This document shows positions 22,160-32,782 of a stretch of 64,000 bases of DNA, one piece after another. Location: NCBI GenBank assembly GCA_964017065.1, contig OZ024783.1, forward strand, positions 7,418,391-7,482,390, in the 5' to 3' direction. The notes under the pieces are model-generated. The model saw nothing but the letters and a program-made list of their open reading frames with translations, had not been told where the DNA came from and made no database searches. The DNA is from Haliclona indistincta (taxonomy: Eukaryota; Porifera; Demospongiae; Haplosclerida; Chalinidae). The translations under genes were made by a program, and so were the position numbers. Each line of letters begins with the position of its first letter. Positions within the stretch are counted from its first letter, which is position 1.

Positions 22160-22825
22160 GATATGCATGTGGATATGTACCGGTCAAACTGATACAAAAA
22201 TTTAGAAGGGAGACAAACGAATCTGCTGAGAGATTCATCACATGCTTAACAAACATGTCAGCTGCAACAGATGAGGAATTACCTGAAGATCACACCACAG
22301 AGTGGCTGAAAAAAATAGACCGTGGAGGATTGTATCATGTCTCTCCTCACTGCTATAATTTGTTCAAAGCCATTGAACATAAACTCAGGGTCAGACTCCC
22401 TCAACTTATGAGGAGTCAGGTGGAGACAAAGGACCAGTTAATCTGTGATGTTATTGCTGATCCAAAGGTAGAATTGTCCTGGACAATACTGTCGTCTGAT
22501 ATAGATGATGAAGATGAAGCTGGTAAACTCTTACAAGAAATCGTAAAGCTGTGGGTAACAATTCGAGGTTTTTCCTTAACTTCTAACTGGATGGAACAAT
22601 ACAAAAGAAAAAAACAAACGACGACCAAAAAGGCTAAGAGTTTACGGAAAAGTTTGAATATGAAGAATCCTACAACTGATTGACAAACAAACTGGTATAC
22701 ACATGCATGCACACTTGCATTCAAGGCACAGTCAATAACAAAATTGTGACAAACAAACAAAAAATGCTATGTTCTGTATCTATTTATCAGTGTATTGAAA
22801 TGCAATGTTACTATTTAGTTTTACG

Positions 22826-23055
22826 CTTCCTACTCTTTCTGCGCTTTGGTAGTGGAGTGTCGTCAACTACTTCAGAGGTAACCAGACGTCGTTCTTGCGA
22901 CAATTCCCCCTTACAGTATCAAGAGCAACGGAGCCCTGTAACCTAAGAGAGGTGGCATTCTGCAAAGATAGTGCTGCTGTTGGGTTGTCACTCCTTCCTC
23001 CCACTTGAGCACGGACTCTCACTCTCTGAACATGTCAAGGCTGCCTTTTTCTTCT
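22826..23055 (-). pseudogene. Relic of a P-type transposase C-terminus
   Basis: The minus strand reads GGRSDNPTAALSLQNATSLR, then VRGNCRK and, after a frameshift, DTPLPKRRKSRKRKTK with a stop. The P-type transposase at 26519-30799 has the matching run GETHDNPNVQEFQKNMQALR, KGNCRG and STPLPKRKRKR. It is a leftover tail, convergent with the broken 340-aa homologue. Confidence 0.75.
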
Positions 23056-23675
23056 TAGTCTGAATTTTACGATGCCTTGAAAGACGGAATTTGCGGGGCA
23101 TGTGTATCTGTGTAGAGCGAGTAACAGAACGTCATACATGGCTCACGCCACACAACTGCTAATGTACTTTCGTCATATCAACATCCTATGTTGCTAAAGC
23201 AAGTCACTAGCAAGATAGAGGTACAACAAAAAACCTACCACAACCGACTTAAATACTAATTTACTACCAAAACAGACCCTGAACCCACTATAAACTAGTA
23301 CTACGCCACACAACTATCATAGACGTACCTTGTTAACGCAATCTTGGCTTGAGAAAACGCACACAGGGACTCCAAGAGGTACAACAAACTCGCGCACCAC
23401 TAGTACGTACAGCAACAGCTTTATAGCTTATGTAAAATAGCGCGTACGGTGACTTTTACTGGTCTGGTATATAGTCACAACAAGTCCAAAGTAGATCAAG
23501 AAGAAACTATCTCGCATTAGACCACAGAAGCCCGAGTTCGCGAGAATTCTTGCGCGCCAGTAGCTATCTCGAACCCGAATTTCTCGAAACGAGCCTTGAA
23601 TAGAGGCGGAGTCACGTTTATACACAGTATAGTATTGGAGTGATGACGTCACGTTCAGAGTTTCCAATCCCTCTG
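23056..23675. other. Right arm of the TTAA element, no gene seen
   Basis: Non-coding stretch leading to the right terminal inverted repeat (23657-23675). ORFs such as 23428-23667 on the minus strand lack recognisable features. Confidence 0.5.
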
Positions 23676-24274
23676 TTAACCCTTTAAGCCCTAATGACGC
23701 AATTGTGCGTCATACATACTTCAGACAGCATAACTTTATGAAAAAGTGCTAAAATATCCCAAAATTAAGCCAAATTGAAGAATACAAATAACCACCAAAA
23801 ATTGACCGGTTTTCGGCGCGCCCCCTGCGCTAAACGTATTGGCTTCGGCATTTCTATGGCTTCAGTGCAAATTTCACAACATTATAGGAAAAACAAAATG
23901 GCTGTCAAGAAAATTTGGACATTTTATGGCTTCGGGTGCTCGGAAAACACATTTTGGCGCATTCTCTACGATCTGGGCTACATTTTACATTGACCAGAAC
24001 CACTGCTATTTACATGTACTTTTCAGTAGCCAGCCCCAAAGCACTAACTTTGAGCAAAATTTGACGAGGTCGCTGCACTTTACCGACTTCACTTTCGAAG
24101 TGGGAGGGGCATATCGACCGACTTGAGTATGGGCAATTGCGGCTACTCACTGGCGTAAAAGGACGCAAATTTGAGACCAGTAGCACAAAAGACACACGAG
24201 ATATTCACGATAGAAGTGGTCAGCATTTACGAGGTTAAAATTTCAGCAAGATAATTTAGTAGTTAAAGGGTTAA
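23676..24274. mobile_element. piggyBac-like MITE, intact copy
   Basis: TTAACCCTTTAAGCCC at the left and AGTTAAAGGGTTAA at the right, about 600 bp, no coding capacity. Its left TTAA is also the right target duplication of the neighbouring TTAA element, so two TTAA-specific transposons stack on one site. Confidence 0.88.
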
Positions 24275-24400
24275 TATATCTATGATAGTACACATAACGG
24301 GATCGGATTGGTGACTCCCGTAAATTATCCCTGTTTTTACGGCACATCCGCGTTACAGCGCCGCGTTTGCGCCTGCATAATGCATATTAAGTATCTAGCC

Positions 24401-25478
24401 ATGGCGGTGAGTTCAAATGCAGTTCCTGTTCGTGTACCAGAGACACAAACTCAGCAGCAAGGTACATTGATACTAAGATACTGCTGTAATTACTAAGATA
24501 CTGCTCTTTAATATAGTTCTACTGTCGGTTGTTGAAGCGGTCATCAGCGAGAAGTCTATGCTACCCAGCAGAAATGCTGCTGAGGTTGTTAAACTAGGGA
24601 AGGAACTGGCTGCGTGGCTAAAAAGCCCACTCAATTCCACTGGTGCTGAAGTTTTTTCAAATTCTTTAGCTCAACAACTTGCAAAGTGCATCCCTTTGAC
24701 TTCTACTAGTACTGCTCAGCCGCTAGATCAGCGAGGGCGGGAAGCGATATGGTCAAGCTACCAACGTCTACGATGCTCACAAGAATACACGGCTGTGTGG
24801 CAGGCCTTTTTCAGAAATTTGGGCATTGTAGAAGCACACCCACTGTTCTGGCAAACAGTTGGAGATGGTATGTTGGCTCAAATCATCAAGAAGAAGTTTC
24901 CCTTGCTATCGGCAGCTGCACCACAAGACTCAACAGAGGGATCTACTAGGCCTAGTCTCACCTTGCGAGAGATGAATGCCCTTCGCTACGCAGCTGGGTA
25001 TGTTCCACGAGCAGTCTTTAAGAAGCTCAACCTCCATCCAAGTGCTGTCAACACCAGGCTGCAAAAGTGTCTACAAGATCTTCTGCAGGAGTCTAGCGGC
25101 AATCTTGCATCGGAGGAGTGGCTGGATCTAGTGGACAGGGGCGGGCTGTGTCGGGTAAACGACACCGCCTTCTCGCTGTTCCAAGCAATGGAAGTGGAAG
25201 TGCGTTCACACCTGCAACTACACGCTGCTGTTGTTACAGAAAACTTTAAGGAGGCTGTGACTAGGCGAGTGTTTGAAAGCGATGAAGTGAAAACTTTCTG
25301 GACTTGGCTATCAAACGAATGGGAAGACGAAGACAGCAAGCTCCTTTTTAGAATGATCGTAGAACTGTTTGTGACTGTAAGGGGCTTCTCATACGCCAGT
25401 GCATGGATTGAGCAGCACAAAATCAATACTGCAAAAACTCTGCAAAAGTCTAAAGGGCTACGAAAGGCCGTAAAATAA
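24401..25478 (+). CDS. Uncharacterised transposon-borne protein, 340 aa, two exons
   Basis: Exons 24401-24461 and 24517-25478 join in phase (GTACAT..TAG) to an intact 340-codon frame. No named domain is recognised. Conserved blocks shared with the broken homologue at 17967-22683 are WQAFFRNLG, LRYAAGYVPRAVFKKL, EWLDLVDRGGLCRV and LFVTVRGFSYASAWIEQH, ending in a Lys-rich tail. I recall similar anonymous proteins from cnidarian and sponge annotations, but no function. It sits at the 5' end of an element and is convergent with a P-type transposase; the same pairing recurs in the TTAA element. That suggests an accessory protein of transposition, which is inference. The copy-2 version (49719-50796) looks identical. 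Confidence 0.8.
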
Positions 25479-25809
25479 ATAGTGCATATCGTTCTAGACT
25501 GCAACCAACCCAGCTATAGTAGTTCAAACCATAACCACCACCACCACTCATGTCACTAACTAACAACAGTATCACTCTTGCTATTACACAACACATGCAG
25601 TACATGTACATACAATTACAACTCTGCATAGTTTAAGTTGAATATATATAATAAGAAAGTAAATTTGAAAGAATCATCAGCAGCTGGTCTAGTCCTGTCT
25701 GCATGCTGTACTGTACCAATGAGTTAGCTGACTACAACAATGAACATGATCAAAGTTGATTAAGGTATAGAGCTTGAATTCTACAAAGTTGTACATTATC
25801 TGCTGTTGT
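25479..25809. other. Spacer between 340-aa gene and foldback repeat
   Basis: No gene seen. It probably includes the 3' UTR of the 340-aa gene. Confidence 0.5.
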
Positions 25810-26406
25810 TATGCCTCGGTGGGCGGAGCCACGAGGCATACAGCTACAGTAGTTCGTTCGTTTGTTTGTTTGTCAGTCAGTCGCATTCCGTCCGTTACTT
25901 CAGTTTTGCGGCGCACGCTGAACGATGAGCCCTGAAACTAGCAATGCAAGTAGAACTCGATATTATCTCGCTTTTGAACATTTGAAACTTGTATACGAAG
26001 CTTCGTTCTCGAGTTATGGCGTGATTTGCTTACTTTGTTTACCGTTGCTGGCGAACTAGCTGGCGATCTGGACTTCTCCAAAGGTAAAGCTGTCCACAGT
26101 TGACTGCCTAGAAGCTGATAGGTTAGAATTTTACTACAGGATAGCAGCGCAGGTCCAGAGAAATCGTGTAAGCAAGCTATATGGAAGCTATCTCGCTCGT
26201 GGTATGTGTGTGCTGTGCTAAACACTGTAGACACGCCCAGTTGAATTGTGGTTAGCACTGATTGGCTTCTGATTGCATAACTAAAGCACTGCATTGTGAT
26301 TGCTGTACAGTATACATGCATCTGCAGTTGCTGTGTTTGTGGAATGGTTTATAGTTGTGTTTGTGATATAGTACCGAGGCATCTGCACCTTAGGTGCTTC
26401 ATTATA
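25810..26406. mobile_element. Foldback element, copy a
   Basis: It starts with a hairpin (TATGCCTCG, spacer GTGGGCGGAGCCA, CGAGGCATA) and ends with ACCGAGGCATCTGCACC TTAGGTGC. About 500 bp are repeated in inverse at 31029-31560 and again at 31570-32782. The inverted copies flank the P-type transposase gene. No coding capacity. Confidence 0.75.
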
Positions 26407-26529
26407 AACAGGTTCTGGTTAAAGAGTGTTAATGTTATTTCATCTGTTCTATCCTCGGATCTCTGATATCTGTTTATTTACTACTTGTCATGCACTGTGA
26501 GCCTGAAGTAGTTTGCTGTTATTGATCGG

Positions 26530-27215
26530 CGTACTGCTGTGTGTGGTGAGTGAGAGCTGTTGGCTGTTGTGAGTGAAGGTTGGCTGCTATGATCGAGTGA
26601 GAGCTGTTGTGAGTGAGAGCTGTTGTGAGCGAGGGTTGGCTGCTGTGAGTGAGAGCTGTTGTGAGCGAGGGTTGGCTGCTGTGAGTGAGAGCTGTTGTGA
26701 GTGAGGGTTGGCTGCTGTGAGTGAGAGCTGTTGTGAGTGAGGGTTGCGGGCTGCTGTGAGTGAGAGCTGTTGTGAGTGAGGGTTGGCTGCTGTGAGTGAG
26801 AGCTGTTGTGAGTGAGGGTTGGCTGCTGTGAGTGAGGGTTGGCTGCTGTGAGTGAGAGCTGTTGTGAGTGAGGGTTGCGGGCTGCTGTGAGTGAGAGCTG
26901 TTGTGAGTGAGGGTTGGCTGCTGTGAGTGAGGGTTGGCTGCTGTGAGTGAGAGCTGTTGTGAGTGAGGGTTGCGGGCTGCTGTGAGTGAGAGCTGTTGTG
27001 AGTGAGGGTTGGCTGCTGTGAGTGAGGGTTGGCTGCTGTGAGTGAGAGCTGTTGTGAGTGAGGGTTGCGGGCTGCTGTGAGTGAGAGCTGTTGTGAGTGA
27101 GGGTTGGCTGCTGTGAGTGAGAGCTGTTGTGAGTGAGGGTTGGCTGCTGTGAGTGAGGGTTGGCTGCTGTGAGTGAGAGCTGTTGTGAGTGAGGGTTGCC
27201 ACTGTGAGTAAGGGT
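26530..27215. repeat. 36-39-bp minisatellite coding the transposase tail
   Basis: Repeats of about 36 bp (core GTGAGTGAGAGCTGTTGTGA then GTGAGGGTTGGCTGCT), some with an extra GCG, are read on the minus strand as Ser/Gln/His/Thr/Leu-rich peptide repeats (SLTAANPHSQQ, LTTALTHSSQP). The array is about 690 bp here but only about 440 bp in copy 2 (51892-52330). Confidence 0.9.
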
Positions 27216-28977
27216 TGGCTGTTAGTACTAGTGGTTGTTTGAGTGACTTGGCTGTTGGTGGGAAGTGGCTGCTGTATGCTTGAGTTAGCAGGTGGTGTTG
27301 TTCGTTTTCTTTTACGTTTGGGTAGTGGGGTGCTCATACTCTCCAATGATTCCATGTCCATGTCTCCAGATCCTCGACAGTTGCCTTTTACAGGAGTTTT
27401 GATGAAGGAATTGATAACTCTCAGTGCTTGCATATTCTTCTGGAACTCTTGCACATTTGGATTGTCGTGTGTTTCACCTCGCTGGCGCTGGCATCCAAAG
27501 AAGTTTTCAAGGGGATCCTGGGAAATTCTCTGACTGAGAAACACGCTGACATCTGGTAGAGTAAACAGATACTTCACCATCTCTATGAACGAGAGTGCTA
27601 TGCAGTTGGAAACAAAATCTAGTGAGTTGTGTATTTTTAAATAAAATAACATACTTGTCATCCTCAGGCCAAGTCTTGTTGCTGGACTCAACAGCATCCT
27701 AGACTTTTCCTCATCTGTGAAGCCTGGTCTTGCTTTCACAGATTTTTCCCATTGGTCAAGGTATCCAAGAAACTCGTCACGAAGCCACTAAAATAACATT
27801 GAGCATTATAAACATAACTATTGTTACTAACTGTCAGTCTGCTGTCTGCTCCACTTTTGTATGGCATCTGAAATTGTTTTCTCTTATGTGACCCCTGTGA
27901 GAAGTTTTTAACATTCATGCAGTCAAAGAACTTGTCCATTAATTGTATGAATGTTGCTGTCTCCTTAACTTCCTCATTGCCACTTAACAACAAAGCATTT
28001 GACACAGATTCACTCAGCACCTATTGATATTACATAAGTATTGCATATCATTATTGTCAACAATCATACCTGTACTGCGAGATCCACTCGCATTTTAGAG
28101 AACGAAGTAAGGGAAACGTGCTCCAACTTCAACTTCGGCAGAATTGTTATCCCAACTCCGTTCCTGTCTTGGTAGTACAGGTTAGTGATGTGACTCCACG
28201 CGATATCCTTTCCATTAAACTGTGTTTGTTACAGTACTGCATGCTTAGAGCAATTAAATTTTAGCTTACCCAGAGTGACCTTGCTTTGGACAAGAGGCAG
28301 TTTCTTGTTGTCTTCAGCAAGTGTGGACGGTCAGAAAAAAAGTAGACGAAGCGGCCATCTAATGAGTATGGATTCGGTGTTCTGTAAACAACCTCACAAG
28401 ATGGATCATGGAGCTTCACAAGCCTCCTGTTTACAGCATTTCCATCCAATGTAGCTCCAAGCACCTAGCATAATAATAGAAAGTTATTATTTCGTCCACT
28501 GAAAAATTGGTGAGTGAACATCTGACATGTATTGACATCTAACACATAAAGCCCAAATGAAAATCACCTTAAAATCACAGCTTTCTAGACGACTTATTGC
28601 TTCCCAGAATGGGGTAAAAAGTATTTCCCCATTTACACTGAGCTGAGCAAGGAAACTGAGCATAAGCAAACTGCAACTTGGTGAAAAGACCGTGAACCAT
28701 AAAAACAGTGATCGTTTTGGCAATAGTTGGTGCTTTGTGTATCTCTTCAAGCTCTGTTTCAGTCTTAGGATTTACTACTGTAGCATATGCTTGATTCTGC
28801 TCCATTTCCAACTCTAAATCGGCTACTGTTGGTCCTGTTGGTGCAGTAACTCTATAGTATCGAAAAAAGGAATTTGATGCAGCCTTGATAATTATAAAAT
28901 TTATCCAGCCAGAAATACTGCTACTTACATTTCCGAAACTTACGTGTTAAGTGACGGTATTTTCCTAAAATACAAAA

Positions 28978-29370
28978 TTAATGAATGAAAAGTAGCGCCA
29001 TCATCAACGTGATGAGTATGACACATTCTATTGTTACTGTTGCTATAATATCACTTCTGTAGTAAGAAATGTTAGGAGCTGTTGTGGTGTTGATGTTTCT
29101 TGTTTCTAAATGGAGTTGATTTCGAGTGTATATCAGGGGTAAGTGCTTAGCACCACATTTAAGACCAAGCTTATAGTTGTGGGCAATTTGAACGGAATAG
29201 TTAGTACATTCAGGTAGTGATGTAAGGTTAAGTACAGGAGTGATGATAGAGGGTCTCAGAGACACATTCACAGCACTACTGATCTCACACCAGTAGTAGC
29301 CCAGGGTAGAGTTAGTGACTTGAAAAACAAGTTCAGTTGATGCTTGACTGAATGATACTGAATGATAATG
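28978..29370 (-). other. Captured Ig-like membrane-protein segment fused in frame to transposase
   Basis: After the transposase block FCNLGSINRCLE the same frame continues into ELVFQVTNSTLGYYWCEISS, RPSIITPVLNLTSLPEC and a membrane helix (ATVTIECVILITLMMALLFI), then stops at 28978. These match the Ig-like genes (LIFLVTNATLGYYWCEVNSS, RPSVITPVLQ, TSLPEC). The joined product would be about 556 aa: the N-terminal half of the transposase plus half an Ig domain, stalk and membrane anchor. The transposase exons resume beyond it at about 28850. It is present in both duplication copies. Confidence 0.85.
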
Positions 29371-31028
29371 ATACCCTATAATCATTGCTGGTGTCTCCAG
29401 GCAGCGATTGATGCTTCCAAGGTTGCAAAAACCGATGAAATTTCCCTTATGCTTGTCATACACCAAACCCTCTTTGATGTACATTTCATCAATGAGCAAC
29501 AGGACGTTTCTGTCTCTATCTGGACAGACATCGATCTCAGCAGCCTTCATGAGCAGTATGTCTGTGTCGGTAGAGAAACCAGGAGCAGCTTCAATGTGAT
29601 GAGTATAATCACGAAGAGTTCTCTGGCTTGGTAGCTTGATTATGCCAGATTCTGTTAGAGCCTCGTATGCACCACTGGACAAGTACTGCACGTAAAGGCA
29701 CCACCGAATCATCAAAGGATGCCATCGCATTCCGTGCTTGTTTCTAGATGCTGCCTCAAATTGTTGGTTCCAAAACACCTCCTGTATACACAATTTATAC
29801 ATGTAGTTGTTTCAAAAGAACATGAATACTATTAACATGTAAACAGAGAATAATAATTACTATTAAATCACATTTTAATAAGTGTTGTACCTGAAAAGAA
29901 CCTGGAGAGAAGGACTCAAAAAACTGTGCTCTTTTTGTTTCCATTATGTTGGTCAGATCATCATGTAACTCTTCTTCAACCTCCAATCCAAATGTCTCAG
30001 TTGATGTAGTGATTTTCTCTCTCAGGCGCAGATTCTGCTTGGTCAACTTTTGACGCAATTGGTGCTCGTTAGTTAGACGCTTAACTAGCTCAGGTTGTGA
30101 CAAGCACTTGTAGTTAGTGTGGCTAGATGGTAATGTTCTCTTGTCTGCATCAGTCACGGACTGGCGCCATACTTTCATGCATAGTGAAGCTCTTTGACGG
30201 ACACAGAGAGTGCATCGAGTTGAAGAATGCCATGGTGGTAGGAGAATTTGGCACTCAGGATGACGGATAGCAGGTAAGGCACCTACTAATAATAATAATT
30301 AATGTTTTAAAGAAAAATTGTATGTACCTGGAGTCGTGTCATTCTTGTTCAAGCAGAGAAATTTCTCATCTGTGTTCCCAATGCACAGCTGACATTTGTC
30401 AAGGTATGACAGAAGATGTAATGCTTGCTGACTGCTCACAAGCTTTGTGTCAGCATCAAACTCAGATTGGGAAAAGAAATCGGCAGAGATGTTGTTGCCG
30501 GCAACAGTGACGGCTGTCCAGTTCAGTTGGCTGTTGATTTGAACTGATAGTGAAACTTGAGCAGCACTAGCATTGATCTTAAATAGCTGGTGTATACTCT
30601 CTGATACTGGACTAGAAAACCACTGTGCCGGCAGAGAAAGATGCTCAAGTTGAGCCTGAAGAGCTGGCAGTGTGTCAACATTGCACAACTCAAGGGGTAG
30701 AGAGATGGGTAATACAGTAGCTGTAGTAGATGTTGAAACATCCAGTTGACGTGACTTAGAGTTCTGATACTTTACTTTAAGCCCATGCCTTCTTCCCATT
30801 GTCTAAAAATAGCAACAATTATATGTTCATGTGAACCCTCTGATCTTTATTTCAGAGCTACGTAAGACATTTAATGGCATAATATAGACCTATCACTAGT
30901 ATTTGGGTCAAAAATATGTTGACTAAAATGATTTGCTTCTCCAAAATAGGTACAGGAAATCTGCAACTAAATTAACGTTTCTCCTACATCGATTACTTTA
31001 TTTTTAACAAAAAATTCAAGCACAAAGA

Positions 31029-31560
31029 AGAATGAAGCACCTAAGGTGCAGATGCCTCGGTGGAGTGACACTTTATCCACAAACACAACTATCAACCATT
31101 CCACAAACTCAGCAACTGCAGATGCATGTATACAGAATTTCTGTACAGCAATCACTGACAATGCAGTGCTTTAGTTATGCAAACAGAAGCCAATCAGTGC
31201 TAACCACAATTCAACTGGGCGTGTCTACAGCAGCACACGCATACCACGAGCGAGATAGCTTCCATAGCTTGCTTACACGATTTCTCTGGACCTGCGCTGC
31301 TATCCTGTAGTAAAATTCTAACCTATCAGCTTCTGGGCAGTCAACTGTGGACAGCTTTGCCTTTGGAGAAGTCCAGATCGTCAGCAACGGTAAACAAAGT
31401 AAGCAAACCGCGCCATAACTCTAGAACAAAGCTTTGCATCGAACTTTCGCTAGTTCACAAGCGAGATAATATTGAGTTCTACCTGCATTGCAAGTTTCAG
31501 AGTTCACCGTTCAGCGTGCGCTGCAAAAATAGTGTAACAGACAAACTGACTGACTGACAG
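31029..31560. mobile_element. Foldback element, copy b (inverted to copy a)
   Basis: From AATGAAGCACCTAAGGTGCA to the GACTGACTGACAG tract it is the inverse of 25850-26406. It lies on the 5' side of the transposase gene. Confidence 0.75.
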
Positions 31561-32782
31561 ACTGAATGAATGAAAAATAGCACCATAGGTGTTGATGCCA
31601 CGGTGGATTGACATTATATCCACAAACACAACTATCCACCATTCCACAAACACAGCAACTGCAGATGCATGCATACAGGATTTCTGTACAGCAATCACAA
31701 TGCAGTGCTTTAGTTATGTAATCAGAAGCCAATCATGCAGTACTGACCACAATTCCACTGGGCGTGTCTACAATGTTCATTACAGCACACGCATACCACG
31801 AGCGAGATAGCTTCCATAGCTTGCTTACACGATTTCTCTGGACCTGCGCTGCTATCCTGTAGTAAAATTCTAACCTATCAGCTTCTAGGCAGTCAACTGT
31901 GGACAGCTTTGCCTTTGGAGAAGTCCAGATCGCCAGCAACGGTAAACAAAGTAAGCAAATCACGCCATAACTCGCGAACGAAGCTTTAGAACCAAATTTC
32001 TATACATCAGGGATCAACTATAAAGAACGGACAAAGCCGCCAGCGACCTCGAGAATTCACCCAAGTGCACCTGAAGTCACGTGCTACACTCACGTGACAA
32101 CTCACAGCTAGTACAGCGGTTTTCGAAGATCTTGCATAAACGAGGCAAAAGCGAAAGTGTGACGTTGGCCAATCAAATTCACTTTCGTCACGTGTACAGC
32201 TTCAGCTAGTCACGTGTATCTCACTTACGTGCGTTTGATTGGTCAACGTCATACATCCGCTTTTGCCTCGTTTATGCAAGATCTTCGAAAACCGCTGTAA
32301 CTAAACCTAAACCTAAACCCAAGGGATCAACCGTATATTCGCCACCTCACGATCCTTAGTGTTAGAACGCCGGGAACGACGATCCTTAGTGTTAAAACGC
32401 CCGTTAGCGAATACTGGGCGCCGTTAGGCGAAGGTTTTTTAGGGTCTTGGGTTTAGGTTTAGTTACTAGCTGTGAGTTGTCATGTGAGTGTAGCACGTGA
32501 CTTCCGGTGCACTTGGGTGAATTCTCGCGGTCGCTGGTGGCTTTGTCCGTTCTTTATAGTTGATCCTACATCAGATCCGAGTAAATATCGAGTTCTGCTT
32601 GTGTTGCTTGTTTCAGCGCTTAGTTTTCAGTGAGCGACGAGAAATGCTTGCAACAGACAGACACACACACTGACTGACAGACAGCACGATTACCGTATAC
32701 CTCGTTAGCTCCGCCCTCGGCATAATGAACGACAGACAACGCGATTACTGTATGCCTCGTGGCTCCGCCCACCGAGGCATAA
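31561..32782. mobile_element. Foldback element, copy c, carrying a palindromic MITE
   Basis: It repeats copy b in the same direction (31590-31980 against 31040-31430) and ends with the hairpin TATGCCTCGTGG...CCACCGAGGCATA (32749-32782), the inverse of the start of copy a. It is interrupted by the palindromic element at 32011-32566. The site GATTACCGT at 32688-32696 is the empty target of the large element found in copy 2. Confidence 0.75.
32011..32566. mobile_element. Palindromic MITE with branched (T-shaped) fold, 8-bp target duplication
   Basis: The ends GGATCAACTATAAAGAACGG and its complement are flanked by the perfect duplication TACATCAG (32003-32010, 32567-32574). Three inverted-repeat pairs are arranged A-B-B'-C-C'-A': A is 32011-32110 with 32462-32566, B is 32112-32151 with 32258-32297, and C is the CTAAACCTAAACCCAAG region near 32300-32323 with 32440-32460. 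Single-stranded, it would form a stem with two side arms. There is no coding capacity. Confidence 0.85.

Larger units (their letters stand above)
17967..22683 (+). pseudogene. Broken homologue of the 340-aa unknown protein
   Basis: The 5' part (17967-18354) includes MALWTQFYSDMGIQVKDPLL, similar to the intact protein around its WQAFFRNLGIVEAHPLFW segment. The 3' part (21295-22683) carries LRYACGYVP (clearest in copy 2), EWLKKIDRGGLYHVS and LWVTIRGFSLTSNWMEQY, the counterparts of the intact gene's EWLDLVDRGGLCRVN and LFVTVRGFSYASAWIEQH. The RecQ-type element splits it at 18354/21286 and the hAT-like MITE at 21392/22160. Extra frameshifts lie near 18150-18230. Confidence 0.85.
17896..23675. mobile_element. 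TTAA-target TIR element with decayed two-gene content
   Basis: The ends CAGAGGGATTGGAAACTCT and its complement are flanked by TTAA (17892-17895 and 23676-23679). Inside are a broken homologue of the 340-aa gene (+ strand) and a relic of a P-type transposase tail (- strand), the same convergent pair as in the outer element. A RecQ-type element (18355-21285) and a hAT-like MITE (21393-22159) have inserted into it. Confidence 0.85.
26519..30799 (-). pseudogene. P-element-type transposase gene, frameshifted, with captured Ig segment
   Basis: Exons 30799-30328, 30285-29891 and 29781 onward join in phase. The encoded product has a Cys-containing N-terminal part, a Leu-rich coil (about 29950-30090), then P-superfamily blocks: RWHPLMIRWCLYVQYLSSGA, LPSQRTLRDYTHHI and LLLIDEMYIKE (candidate first catalytic Asp). 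A captured Ig-like segment (about 28978-29370) follows. Further exons hold FMVHGLFTKLQFAYAQFPCS, a 1-nt frameshift near 28630, FWEAISRLESCDFK, VLGATLDGNAVNRR (second Asp) and, near 27510, QDPLENFFGCQRQRG (Glu). The tail is encoded by a minisatellite. The THAP domain of many relatives is not seen. As it stands it could make only a truncated or chimeric protein. Confidence 0.85.

Noticed and set aside
22416..22760. 114-aa minus-strand ORF
   Set aside because: Antisense of the 3' part of the broken 340-aa homologue.
24986..25504. 172-aa minus-strand ORF
   Set aside because: Antisense shadow of the 340-aa gene, which has intact splice sites and a conserved homologue.
26530..27215. Regular repeat array as a possible CRISPR
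   Set aside because: Units are contiguous without unique spacers and lie in a transposase reading frame; it is a minisatellite in eukaryotic DNA.
32298..32323. CTAAACCTAAACCC as telomeric DNA
   Set aside because: Only two or three imperfect units, and they form one arm of the palindromic MITE.
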